Shown here: positions 7,007-15,543 of the stretch, piece by piece | Layout: each line of letters begins with the position of its first letter | Position numbering within the stretch: the stretch's first letter is position 1 | Assembly: GCA_035606695.1 (NCBI GenBank) | Contig: DATNEW010000015.1 | Span: 124,001-188,000 of the forward strand | Length of the DNA stretch: 64,000 nt | Reading direction: 5' to 3' | Origin: Gemmatimonadaceae bacterium | GTDB lineage: Bacteria > Gemmatimonadota > Gemmatimonadetes > Gemmatimonadales > Gemmatimonadaceae | Translations under genes and position numbers: made by a program | Notes under the pieces: model-generated | What the model was told of the DNA's origin: nothing | The model's database searches: none | What the model saw: the letters and a program-made list of their open reading frames with translations, nothing else

Positions 7007-8994
7007 TGGCTGCGTGGATGGTATACGCCTCGCTGCTCGGCCCGATGTTCGGTCTCGCCGCCCTCGGCGTCGAGCGCGCGGCGCGTGCGCTTCGCCTGTC
7101 GTGGTTTCCAGGGCGAATGCCGTGGGCGGTTTCCATGGTAGCGACGATCGTCCTGCCGGTCGTGCTTGCGGTGCGCGCGGCAGCGCCGGCCGCGACGGAT
7201 TCGATCGCTCCGTCACTCCGCGGCGCGCCGGTCTCGATCATCGCACGCGGTTCCACGCTTTCGCTCGACGCTTCGCGGTCAGTCGGTGGGGGCATCGTGC
7301 CGGCGGCGCGCGAGGCCGGTGTCTCGACGGCGCGGCGGGGGTTTACCATGCCCGTGGTCGCCGTGCCCCCGACTCCGCGGCTCGATCGCGCGCTGCTCGC
7401 GGCGTGGCTCGCCTGCGTCCTCGTGATCCTCGCCGTCGGAGCGCGCTCGACGTTGCGGTTCTCTCGTCGCCGCCGGAGTTGGCCGGCGCGACTCGTGCTC
7501 GATACGCCGGTGCTCGTCGCATCGGACTTCGGTCCGGCGCTCGTCGGAGTGTTTCGACCCGAGATCGTGTTGCCCGAATGGGTGTTCTCCCTGGACGATG
7601 CATCGCTGGCTCTCCTGCTGCGCCACGAGGCGGAGCACCGCCGTGCGCGAGATACGCTGCTGCTTGGCGCGTGCGGATGTGTCGCCGCGCTGTGTCCATG
7701 GAACGTGTCGCTTTGGTGGCAGCTCGCTCGCTTGCGGCTCGCCGTGGAAGTGGATTGCGATGCGCGTGTGCTTGCGCGAAGCGGCGACGCGCGCAGGTAC
7801 GCGACGCTTCTCGTCGACGCCGGTGAGCGCATGATGAACGCGACCATGCTGGCGCGCGCGTTCTCCGGACGTCGTTCGCTGCTCGAGCGGCGCATTCTCG
7901 CGATGACCGCCGCGCGCGCGCCGCGCCGTGTGTTCGCTGGGCTCGCCTTCGTCGCGGCGGCCGCCCTGTGCGTCGCGGTCGCCTGCTCGGCCCGGGTGCC
8001 GCGCGGCGTCGCGCCCGATGCGGCGCCCGATGCGGCACCCGATGCGGCACCCGATGCGGCACCCGAGCCGGCGTCGCTTGCCACGCCAAGCGTTGCGGCG
8101 CAAGAGTATTATCCGCGGTTCTCCCGCATCGATTCGGTGGACGATGCGGGCGTCGCCTGGGTGCGGGCGCAGCTGGCGCGGTACTACCCGAACATTCTCA
8201 GCGGTGACACATCGCGTGCCTTCGTCACGTTATTCGTGAACGCTAATGGGCGAATCGTGGGAGCGGCGGCGCGCCTGCGTGCAGAGATCGGAGCCGATAC
8301 GAGTGATGCGGCGGCCGTTCTGTATGATTTTCCGCCGTTCGGTTATGGCGTCGGCGCGCCGGCCGGCGCGTCGGCGCAGATCGTGGCCGAGCGAGCGAGG
8401 TTTCAGGCGGATCAGGATACGATGTTCAAGAGCCAGAATCCGACGCGATCCGTGCTCGGATCGAGAACGATGTTGCCGCGCGAGTTCGCGTACGACACGG
8501 TGCCGGGAGTGTCACCGTACGATCCGTACCTCGGCGCGGATCCGCACGCATTCCAACGCGATGATGAGTTTTATCTAACGCCCGGGATGCTTCCGCCGAA
8601 TGGTCTCTCGGTTCACGTGCTGACGTTGCGTCCGGGCCGCGGCGGCCCAGCGGATTTCGGGCATCACGTGACGCTCGAGAAGACGCCGCTCTCATCGTCT
8701 CCATCGGTGACGCCGCTCCCGCAGCCGGACATCGAACATCTGGGCGACCTGCCGGGTGGAGGCTGGGCCGTGACGGCCGAGTCGTGGGCAGCACTCACGC
8801 GCAAGCCGGTAATTCTCATCGACGGCGTCGTGCGCGGGTTCAAGGATATGATGGCACTGACAGGCGATACCGTCGTGGCGGTGAAGCGGCTTGCGCCGGC
8901 GGCGGCGATGCGTCTCACGCGGGATGCGGCCGCGGCGAACGGCGCGATCGTCGTGACGACGAAAGGGCATCAGCCTCCTTCACGCCAACGCTGA
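7006..8994 (+). CDS. BlaR1-like M56 sensor metallopeptidase with TonB-plug-like C-terminus
   Basis: About 662 residues from the ATG at 7006, with AGGAGG 7 nt upstream. The N-terminal half has transmembrane segments and a zinc motif HEAEH (His207, Glu208, His211) typical of the M56/BlaR1 family. A further hydrophobic helix near residues 310-330 is followed by an Ala-Pro-Asp-Ala repeat. The exported C-terminal half carries a TonB-like block (RIDSVDDAG...VTLFVNANGRIV). It ends in ILIDGVVRG...DAAAANGAIVVTTKG, which resembles the plug segment of SusC/TonB receptors. It probably senses an envelope signal and inactivates the upstream repressor; the ligand is unknown. Confidence 0.85.
   Translation: MAAWMVYASLLGPMFGLAALGVERAARALRLSWFPGRMPWAVSMVATIVLPVVLAVRAAAPAATDSIAPSLRGAPVSIIARGSTLSLDASRSVGGGIVPAAREAGVSTARRGFTMPVVAVPPTPRLDRALLAAWLACVLVILAVGARSTLRFSRRRRSWPARLVLDTPVLVASDFGPALVGVFRPEIVLPEWVFSLDDASLALLLRHEAEHRRARDTLLLGACGCVAALCPWNVSLWWQLARLRLAVEVDCDARVLARSGDARRYATLLVDAGERMMNATMLARAFSGRRSLLERRILAMTAARAPRRVFAGLAFVAAAALCVAVACSARVPRGVAPDAAPDAAPDAAPDAAPEPASLATPSVAAQEYYPRFSRIDSVDDAGVAWVRAQLARYYPNILSGDTSRAFVTLFVNANGRIVGAAARLRAEIGADTSDAAAVLYDFPPFGYGVGAPAGASAQIVAERARFQADQDTMFKSQNPTRSVLGSRTMLPREFAYDTVPGVSPYDPYLGADPHAFQRDDEFYLTPGMLPPNGLSVHVLTLRPGRGGPADFGHHVTLEKTPLSSSPSVTPLPQPDIEHLGDLPGGGWAVTAESWAALTRKPVILIDGVVRGFKDMMALTGDTVVAVKRLAPAAAMRLTRDAAAANGAIVVTTKGHQPPSRQR
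8011..8070 (+). repeat. Five tandem 12-bp units encoding Ala-Pro-Asp-Ala
   Basis: Five in-frame 12-bp copies (8011, 8023, 8035, 8047, 8059) of the form GCRCCCGATGCG; the last is GCACCCGAGCCG. They encode a flexible linker between the last membrane helix and the exported domain of the M56 protein. Because the unit is a multiple of 3, copy-number change would alter linker length without a frameshift. Confidence 0.9.
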
Positions 8995-9067
8995 TTGCGC
9001 GTGTGAAGGGAAGTGCCTGGGGGGCCGGCGCTTGATGCGTTTCGCGCGTGCGCTTCGCGCGTGCGTT

Positions 9068-9108
9068 GCTAGTACTAGCGGCAAGTAACAACAGTTTTTT
9101 CTTGCCGC
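9068..9108. repeat. Palindrome and stem-loop upstream of the hydrolase gene
   Basis: GCTAGTACTAGC at 9068-9079 is a perfect palindrome. It shares CTAGT/ACTAG half-sites with the operators at 6545-6615, but without the 2-bp gap. It runs into an inverted repeat, GCGGCAAG (9078-9085) with CTTGCCGC (9101-9108), whose loop contains six T. The T run is inside the loop, so this is not a standard terminator. An operator is possible. Confidence 0.4.
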
Positions 9109-9167
9109 GCGAAATCATCAATCTCACATTGGGCAACCCCCCACCTCCTCTACCGTGAGGCTCGCTC

Positions 9168-10751
9168 ATGTGGACCGCCCGGGTGTTTCGCGAAACGAAT
9201 TGGCAGCCGATCGAGGTGTACGAGCTGACCGAAGGGTTTAACAGTCAGGCGGTCGCCGCGGCCGCCGATCGAATCACCAAAGGACGGTTCATTGGCGCCG
9301 TCCAGCACCTGTACGCCGAAGCGGCGAACCCGCTGTTAACCCGCGGCCTGATCGAATCATGGGCGCTCGATGCGGAGTTTGCCGCACGCTCGTTCGAGTT
9401 CGAAGGGGGCGGGCGCATTCAGGCCGTCGACGGGGCATTGGCATATTTTCTTCCGAGCCAGTTGGACGCTGACGCGCAGGCAAAGCCCACCACGGTTGCC
9501 TGGCATGAGCTCACGACGGTGCTCCTCGCGCTCGATGCAGCGGACACCGAAGTCGAGCTGACGTACGACCCGGGGCCGTACGGTGAACTGCGCGTCGAAC
9601 AGATGCGTTATCGCTATGCGACGCCCGAGCACCGGCTCGAGACGAGCGTCGACTGGCGCGGCTACCTCGGCACACAGAGCGGAGTGTTCGACGGCCGCAA
9701 TACAATGCGTCGCCGCGGCTCGAGTTTCGTCACCACGATTCGGGCGCGCGCCGGGCTGTTCGTCGGAACGATTCTGCGCCGGCTCACGCGCGCGCAACCC
9801 GCGCCGCTCAAGGATTGGACGGCGTCCGAACGCCGACTTCGAATGTTCGAGAAGCACCGGGAGCTGTCGCGCGTCTGTCCAAGCCTGGATGCGATCGGCC
9901 CGTTCAAAGGCGAGTCTGCCATGGTGTTCGTGCACGGTACGATGTCGTGCGGCCTGCAAGGCCTCAGCGATTTGATTCCAGGACCAGCAGCGGTCCCACC
10001 TGGGCCGGTCTTTCGTTTCGAGCACGACACGTTCGAGGAGTTGATCGCGAACGGCGATGATCTGGCGAACCTGATTTGCACGAAGCTGGATGTCGAACGA
10101 CTGCTGCTGGTCGCGCACTCGCGAGGCGGTCTCGTCGCGCGATGCGCCAAGGCACGTTTGCGCGGCTCGTACGCGGCGGAGGTCAGGTTGATGACGTTCG
10201 GCACGCCGCACCTGGGCACACCACTCGTCGCGATGGGCGGGAAGCTATTGAATATGCTGTGCACAGCGGGCGAAGAGCTTGCCGGCGCCATTCCGCATGT
10301 CGGCCCGCTCGCGAAAGCGTATTCCTATCTCTTCGACTCGCCCGAGCTGCCGCCGGGCATCGAAGCGATGGCCGAAGACTCGCAAGCGCTCGACATGCTT
10401 GGCCTGCTCGACGCGAGTGATCGCGTGGATTGCTGGGGCGCGAACTTCGACATCGACTTCGGTCAACCCTCGGGCTTCGGGTTCGATGCCGAAAACGTGT
10501 TGCTCGGTGCCATGAAAGGGCAGGAACACGATCTTGTCGTCCCCGTCCCATCCGCCCTCGGCTTTGGGGCACCGATGGTCAAGCTGCGGTGCTCGCACGC
10601 GCATTACTTCCTGCAGCCCCAGGTCCACGCGGCGATCGATCAATTTTTCATCAACCCCGGAGTCGCTGCGCCGGCCGGCGCATATCCCGCAGCGGACGCG
10701 GACCAATTGTTCGTTCCGCCAAGACGGGTCGTGCGCAAGAAGCCGCGCTAG
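9168..10751 (+). CDS. Alpha/beta hydrolase (GHSRGG-type lipase-like protein)
   Basis: A 527-residue protein without a clear signal peptide. Residues 1-240 form an unrecognised N-terminal region. The hydrolase domain starts with MVFVHGTMSCG (residues 252-262, oxyanion strand). The nucleophile elbow LLVAHSRGGLVAR carries Ser318, followed by MTFGTPHLGTPL, typical of lipases of the PGAP1/DUF7379 kind. A His near residue 483 in the SHAHYF block is a candidate catalytic base. A GTGAGG site precedes the ATG. It is the third serine hydrolase of this fold within 11 kb, but sequence resemblance to the other two is limited to the catalytic motifs. Confidence 0.8.
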   Translation: MWTARVFRETNWQPIEVYELTEGFNSQAVAAAADRITKGRFIGAVQHLYAEAANPLLTRGLIESWALDAEFAARSFEFEGGGRIQAVDGALAYFLPSQLDADAQAKPTTVAWHELTTVLLALDAADTEVELTYDPGPYGELRVEQMRYRYATPEHRLETSVDWRGYLGTQSGVFDGRNTMRRRGSSFVTTIRARAGLFVGTILRRLTRAQPAPLKDWTASERRLRMFEKHRELSRVCPSLDAIGPFKGESAMVFVHGTMSCGLQGLSDLIPGPAAVPPGPVFRFEHDTFEELIANGDDLANLICTKLDVERLLLVAHSRGGLVARCAKARLRGSYAAEVRLMTFGTPHLGTPLVAMGGKLLNMLCTAGEELAGAIPHVGPLAKAYSYLFDSPELPPGIEAMAEDSQALDMLGLLDASDRVDCWGANFDIDFGQPSGFGFDAENVLLGAMKGQEHDLVVPVPSALGFGAPMVKLRCSHAHYFLQPQVHAAIDQFFINPGVAAPAGAYPAADADQLFVPPRRVVRKKPR

Positions 10752-10768
10752 GCCAGGCTGCGTGCCTC

Positions 10769-10825
10769 CCCTTGCGCTTCTACAAGAATTGGCCTACTCA
10801 TACTTCTCCTGTAGAAGTGCAAGGG
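10769..10825. promoter_or_regulatory. Long inverted repeat before orphan ADOP permease gene
   Basis: Arms at 10769-10784 (CCCTTGCGCTTCTACA) and 10810-10825 pair over 16 bp with one G-T wobble, separated by 25 nt. Inside the right half is a second dyad, ACTTCT-N5-AGAAGT (10802-10818). The TTCTACA/TGTAGAA half-sites resemble those at PadR-controlled genes in this window. It ends 22 nt before the permease start, so it is likely an operator or a leader hairpin. Confidence 0.5.
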
Positions 10826-10847
10826 AACCGGCCGCGAGGACCACCGC

Positions 10848-13583
10848 ATGCTGAGTGAAGCATGGAGCGATTTCCGCTACCGCCTCCGCGCGCTGTTCCG
10901 GCGCGACGCCCTCGAGCGCGAGCTCGACGAGGAGCTCCGCTTCCACGTCGAACGCGAGGCCGCGGCGTACGAACGCGCCGGCGTCCCGCACGATGAAGCC
11001 GTTCGCCGCGCCCGCGTCGCGTTCGGCGGCATCGAGCAGACGAAAGAAGCGAGCCGCGACTCCCGCGGGACGGCGCGTATCGAATCAGTAATTCAGGATC
11101 TCCGATACGCCGCTCGTTCGCTGCGTCATCGACCCGGCTTCACGCTCGCCGTGGTCCTCACCCTCGGACTTGGCATCGGCGCGAACACGGCCATCTTCAC
11201 CCTCGTCGACGCGCTGATGCTCCGCACGCTTCCGGTCCCGCATGCCGAGCAGCTCGTGAGCATCGGCGATCCGGCGGCGGTGAACGGCGGTTGGCACGGA
11301 TCGCCGCAGGAGGATTACCAGTCGTATCCCGTCTACGCCGACGTGCGCGACGGCAATACCGTGCTGACCGACATGTACGCCAGCGGCCGCACGAGCGACT
11401 TCGACGTGAACTTCGATCAGAACAACCAACGCGTCGTCGAACATCCCCGAATCAGGCTCGTTACCTCGAATTTCTTCGCGGTGCTCGGCGTCTCGACGTA
11501 TGCCGGCCGAAGCTTCGCGCCCGACGCCGACCGCCTGCACCGCTCGGATGCCGACGTCGTGATCGGGTACGACTACTGGCAGCGGCGCTTCTCCGGCGAC
11601 CGCTCGGTGCTCGGACGTATCATCCGCGTGAATGACGTGCCGATGGAGATTGTCGGCATCGCGGCGCCGGGCTTTACGGGCGACGTCGTCGGCGAGACGA
11701 CCGAGCTGTGGCTGCCGATGATGATGCAGCCCATGCTGAATCCACGGACCAACCTCGTCGCCGATCGCGACTGGTCGTGGCTTCAGATGATGGGCCGGCT
11801 GAAGCCCGGCGTGACGCTTGCGCAAGCGCGCGCGCAACTGGCGGCTCTCACCGCGCAATCGATTCGCGGTCACGTCACCGGCATCGAGCTCAAGCGATTC
11901 GAGCAGGATCTCAAGGACGATCCGATTCGCGTCGAGGCGGCGGCGCGCGGGTTCTCCTCGCGCCGTGAACAATACGGCCGCGCGCTCGTCGTGCTGATGA
12001 TCGCTGTCGGCGTCGTGATCCTCGTCGTTTGCGCCAACGTATCCAATCTCATGCTCGCGCGCGCCGCCGCGCGCGGCCGCGAAATGACGGTGCGCATGAC
12101 GCTCGGCGCCAGCCGCTCGAGATTGGTGCAGCAGCTGCTCACGGAGAGCGCGATGCTCGCCGCGCTCGCAGCCGTATGCGGCATCCTCGTCGCAACATGG
12201 GGGAGCCGGCTTCTGATCTCTCTCGCGGGAAGTGGCACGCAACGGATCGCGCTCGACGTATCGCCTGACGCACGGGTGCTCGCGTTCGCCGGAGCGATGA
12301 CGATCGTGTGCGTCATTTTCTTCGGGCTCACACCCGCCTTCCGCGCCACGCGAGTCGATCTCGCGCCGGCGCTCCGCGGCCAGGGTCGAAGCGTCGTTGG
12401 TGGGGCCGCACGCCCTGGTGGCATTCCCGTAACCAAGCTTCTCGTCGTAGCCCAGATCACGCTGTCGACGCTCCTGCTCATGGGCAGCGGACTGCTCGTC
12501 CGCAGCATGCAGCAGTTGATGCACGCCGATCTCGGCTTCGATCGAGACCATCTGCTCGCCGTGCGCGTCGGGACGTTTCGCAGCAATTACGTGGGTGCGC
12601 GGCTCGCCGCGCTGCGGCAGGATCTTGCTGAGCGTGTGTCGCATGTGCACGGTGTCGAGAGCGCCACGTACACAGTGGAGGGCGTGTTCGGCGGCAGCTC
12701 GGGCGGGCACGTGAGCGTTCCGGGCTTCGTGCCGCAAGCTGATTCCGAGCGACAAGTCGACTATGACCAGGTAGGCCCGTCGTATTTTCGCTCGATCGGC
12801 GCGCACATCTTGCGCGGTCGCGACTTCGAGCGGCGTGACCTGGAGACGGACGCAAAGGTCGGCGCGATCAATCAAACCATGGCCGCCGCGTACTTTCGCG
12901 AACGTGACCCGATCGGCCGCACCGTGACGCTGGACGACGACACGTTCACGATCGTCGCCGTCGTCGCCGACGTGCAGGAGCACGACGTTCGCGGCAAACC
13001 GGTGCGCCGCCTCTATATGGCGATGAACGAGGCCACACCGAAGCCGCAGAGCTTCGAGCTCGAAGCGCGCGTCCCTGATGATCCGGCGCGATATGTCGCT
13101 TCTGTGCGCGACGCCGTCCTCGCCGCCGATCGCACGCTGAAGCTCGAGATCGAGCCGATCACCGCGCGCGTACGGCAGTCGGTGTCGGTCGATCTGCTGC
13201 TCACGCAAGTCACCGCATTCTTCGGCGCGTTGACGCTGCTTCTCGCGGCGCTCGGGCTCTACGGTGTGACGGCGTATGCGACGGCGCAGCGCACGAATGA
13301 GTTCGGCGTGCGACTCGCGCTTGGCGCCAAGCCGGAGCTGGTTGCAGGAATGGTCGTGCGCGAAGCGACGACGCTTGTGATCGTCGGCCTGGCGCTCGGC
13401 ATTCCCATCGGACTCGTGGCTGTGCGATTCGTTCGCGCGCAACTGTTCGGCGTGGGGATCGTCGACGTGCCGTCGTTGAGCGTTTCGGTTGCGGTGTTGA
13501 TCGTCACGGCCGTCGTGGCGAGTTATCTGCCGGCACGGCGAGCGGCGCGAGTGGATCCGCTCGAGGCGTTGCGCGCGGAGTAG
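10848..13583 (+). CDS. ADOP-type (MacB/FtsX-like) permease
   Basis: The 911-residue protein has the layout of Acidobacteria-type duplicated orphan permeases. An N-terminal cytosolic prefix domain (ELDEELRFHVEREA..., residues about 20-80) comes first. Next are the first helix (FTLAVVLTLGLGIGANTAIF, about 92-111), a periplasmic MacB-like domain, and an FtsX block of three helices in the middle (about 375-510). A second periplasmic domain and a second FtsX block (about 780-905, ending PARRAARVDPLEALRAE) follow. No ATPase and no PadR gene is adjacent, unlike the two other copies in the window. It probably works in envelope stress or export; the substrate is unknown. Confidence 0.88.
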   Translation: MLSEAWSDFRYRLRALFRRDALERELDEELRFHVEREAAAYERAGVPHDEAVRRARVAFGGIEQTKEASRDSRGTARIESVIQDLRYAARSLRHRPGFTLAVVLTLGLGIGANTAIFTLVDALMLRTLPVPHAEQLVSIGDPAAVNGGWHGSPQEDYQSYPVYADVRDGNTVLTDMYASGRTSDFDVNFDQNNQRVVEHPRIRLVTSNFFAVLGVSTYAGRSFAPDADRLHRSDADVVIGYDYWQRRFSGDRSVLGRIIRVNDVPMEIVGIAAPGFTGDVVGETTELWLPMMMQPMLNPRTNLVADRDWSWLQMMGRLKPGVTLAQARAQLAALTAQSIRGHVTGIELKRFEQDLKDDPIRVEAAARGFSSRREQYGRALVVLMIAVGVVILVVCANVSNLMLARAAARGREMTVRMTLGASRSRLVQQLLTESAMLAALAAVCGILVATWGSRLLISLAGSGTQRIALDVSPDARVLAFAGAMTIVCVIFFGLTPAFRATRVDLAPALRGQGRSVVGGAARPGGIPVTKLLVVAQITLSTLLLMGSGLLVRSMQQLMHADLGFDRDHLLAVRVGTFRSNYVGARLAALRQDLAERVSHVHGVESATYTVEGVFGGSSGGHVSVPGFVPQADSERQVDYDQVGPSYFRSIGAHILRGRDFERRDLETDAKVGAINQTMAAAYFRERDPIGRTVTLDDDTFTIVAVVADVQEHDVRGKPVRRLYMAMNEATPKPQSFELEARVPDDPARYVASVRDAVLAADRTLKLEIEPITARVRQSVSVDLLLTQVTAFFGALTLLLAALGLYGVTAYATAQRTNEFGVRLALGAKPELVAGMVVREATTLVIVGLALGIPIGLVAVRFVRAQLFGVGIVDVPSLSVSVAVLIVTAVVASYLPARRAARVDPLEALRAE

Positions 13584-13851
13584 GCGCAGCGATCCACGAA
13601 AGGAGTTGCGCCGAAGTTTGCGCTCCCAGTCGCCGATCGACGAGGACGCCTCGTCGAAACAGCAGCGTCGTCGGAATTTGATTTGACGCTTCCGTTACGG
13701 CGAGGTGCGCCGGCTCGAGGTGAAGGCTTGGCACTCGTATCGAAACGGGCGCGGCGGCGCCGCTTGCCAGCGCCAACATGATCGTCGCTTTCATGATCAG
13801 AAGCGCCGCGGCGTCTCGAAGCAGAAGGTCGGCGAATGCAAGGCGGGTCAT
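13504..13851 (-). pseudogene. Chimeric remnant: M56 N-terminus fused to thioredoxin C-terminus
   Basis: A 115-codon frame starts at ATG 13851, overlapping the stop of the blaI gene (ATGA). Its first 33 residues (RLAFADLLLRDAAALLIMKA..) look like the opening helix of an M56/BlaR1 peptidase, the expected blaI partner. The sequence then becomes a thioredoxin C-terminal half: LAVTEASNQIPTTLLF, RRGVLVDRRLGAQ and LLSWI. The M56 catalytic region and the thioredoxin CxxC half are absent. The frame has no native stop and runs about 80 nt antisense into the end of the ADOP gene. I read it as an in-frame deletion fusion, probably non-functional. Confidence 0.65.
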
Positions 13852-14234
13852 TCGTCCCCCGCCTTTTTCGCCTGCTCGATCAACGCGCCGAGTCGGTCGA
13901 GCTCCTCGCGTGTGAGCGACTTTCCATTGGGGCCGAGCAGCGCGACGACGGCCGATTCCGTGGAGTCGTTGAAGAATGTCTTGACGAGATGCCGCACGGC
14001 GTCTCGTCGGAGCCGAGCTGGATCGCCCGGCAGGTAGACAAAGCGTGGGCCATCCCACTCATGGCTGACGTAGCCTTTCTCCTCGAGCAGACGGAGCATC
14101 CCGCGAACGGAGGAGTAGCTCGGGGGGTCTGGGAGATCACCCAACACGTCGGCAACGGTCGCGCGCCCGCGGCGCACGACGATGTCCATGATTTGCCGTT
14201 CGCGTCTGCCCAATTCGGAAAGTGATTTGACCAT
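13848..14234 (-). CDS. BlaI/MecI-family transcriptional repressor, second copy
   Basis: A 128-residue winged-helix protein: LGRRERQIMDIVVRRGRATVADVLGDL at the N-terminus, YSSVRGMLRLLEEKGYVSHEWDGPRFVY in the wing, and a C-terminal helical tail with LTREELDRLGALIEQAK. This matches the BlaI/MecI fold and length. It is divergent from the secreted protein gene at 14348, with 113 bp between them. The normal partner protease is represented only by the chimeric remnant that overlaps its stop, so this repressor may no longer be inducible by the usual proteolytic route. Confidence 0.85.
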   Translation of the reverse strand: MVKSLSELGRRERQIMDIVVRRGRATVADVLGDLPDPPSYSSVRGMLRLLEEKGYVSHEWDGPRFVYLPGDPARLRRDAVRHLVKTFFNDSTESAVVALLGPNGKSLTREELDRLGALIEQAKKAGDE

Positions 14235-14347
14235 TGTCCGGCTGATGCTAATTGATTAACACCATGCGAGTACGCTAGCATTGTGCCAGTGACGACCGCG
14301 AGCCTGGCTTGCTATGCTTCTAGTGCCCGGAAGAATGGAGCGAGGCC

Positions 14348-15526
14348 GTGACCGCGTCGAGAATTCCCATTCGTCGTCCCATGCCGCTCGCGCTCGGCAT
14401 CGCCCTCCTCGCGCATGAGCTGAACGCGCACGGCCTGCGCGCACAAACGCTGCCGCCTCGCCCCCTCGGCGCGATTGTCACCGCCTCGGCGGATTCGTTC
14501 GCGCGATCCAGCGTGATTCGGGTGCTCAGCGACGGCCACGTACTCGTGAATGATCCGGCAGCGCGTCGCATCGTGCTGCTCGACGCCAGCCTCGCGCATC
14601 CACGCGTCGTCGCCGACACGACGGGGGCGACGTCGAAGGCGTACGGCGCTGGATTGATCGGCCTCATGCCGTTCCCCGGTGATTCATCGCTGACGATCGA
14701 TCGAACGACCGGCGCCGCCGTGGTCATCGCACCGACGGGCGTGATCGCACGCATCATCCAGCGGCCGCGCCCCGTAGGCTTCTCCATGTTCAGCGCGTCG
14801 CCCGACCCGTACCAGTTCGATCAGGCCGGACATTTTCTGACGCGTGCGCCCTCGCCGTTCTACCTCGGCCTGCTCCCGCAGGATTTCGTCGGCGACACGC
14901 TCATGGTCGGACCGGATTCCGTCGCCGTCATTCGCGAGGATATCGCGACGCGTCGCATGGACACGCTCGTCATGCTCAAGGCGGTGCGAAATCGCCAGGC
15001 GGTTTCCCGCCCGGCGCCGGGCCGGGGCTCCGGCCGGTCAGCGTTCAATCCAATGCCGTCAGGCGACGATTGGACGGTGCTGAACGACGGCACCGTGGCG
15101 GTCGTTCGTGTTGCGGACTATCACATCGACTGGATCGGGCCCGACAAGCGCGTCGTCGCCGGACCGAAGGTGCCCGCGCAGTGGACGCCGGTGTCTCCGG
15201 AGCGGAAGGCGGCTATCATCGACTCGACACGCGCGAACCTGACGTACGGCGGCGTGCTGCAGCAGGCCGTCGTTCAGCCTTCCGATTTGCCCGACTTCAT
15301 TCCGCCATTCACGACGGGGTTCGCCCGCGCCGATGCGGCGGGCAACGTGTGGGTGCGCGAGAACCATATCGGCTCGGTGTACGACGTCATCGCGCGCGAC
15401 GGCAAGCTCACCGACCGCGTCACGCTTCCGGCCGGGTCGGTCGTTGCGGGATTCGGGACCGCCGCCGTGTATTTCACGCGAGGTAATGGTCTGAGGGTGC
15501 AGCTCGCCAAGGCGGCGTTGCGCTGA
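14348..15526 (+). CDS. Secreted beta-propeller-like protein of unknown function
   Basis: 392 residues from a GTG at 14348, with TGGAG 8 nt upstream. This start keeps the basic residues (RIPIRR) before the hydrophobic core of a signal peptide ending near LRAQ (about residue 34). The mature part has repeating strands such as VIRVLSDGHVLVNDPAARRIVLLD, FPGDSSLTIDRTTGAAVVI and GFARADAAGNVWVRE. These look like blades of an NHL or 6-bladed propeller of the kind common in Gemmatimonadota. No catalytic motif is recognised. Its stop overlaps the upstream-most possible start of the next gene, so the two are likely co-transcribed. Confidence 0.7.
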   Translation: MTASRIPIRRPMPLALGIALLAHELNAHGLRAQTLPPRPLGAIVTASADSFARSSVIRVLSDGHVLVNDPAARRIVLLDASLAHPRVVADTTGATSKAYGAGLIGLMPFPGDSSLTIDRTTGAAVVIAPTGVIARIIQRPRPVGFSMFSASPDPYQFDQAGHFLTRAPSPFYLGLLPQDFVGDTLMVGPDSVAVIREDIATRRMDTLVMLKAVRNRQAVSRPAPGRGSGRSAFNPMPSGDDWTVLNDGTVAVVRVADYHIDWIGPDKRVVAGPKVPAQWTPVSPERKAAIIDSTRANLTYGGVLQQAVVQPSDLPDFIPPFTTGFARADAAGNVWVRENHIGSVYDVIARDGKLTDRVTLPAGSVVAGFGTAAVYFTRGNGLRVQLAKAALR

Positions 15527-15543
15527 TGGTTCATCGCGAACAT

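Noticed and set aside
9078-9108. Rho-independent terminator after the M56 gene
   Set aside because: The T run lies inside the loop, not after the stem, so it cannot act as a normal intrinsic terminator on the plus strand.
1119-10751. One operon or system of three lipase-like hydrolases
   Set aside because: They are separated by regulators, a carbonic anhydrase and minus-strand genes, and share only catalytic motifs.
11085-13442. Antisense open frame of about 785 codons opposite the ADOP gene
   Set aside because: It has mirror composition, no motif and no ribosome site; the sense frame is a full ADOP permease.
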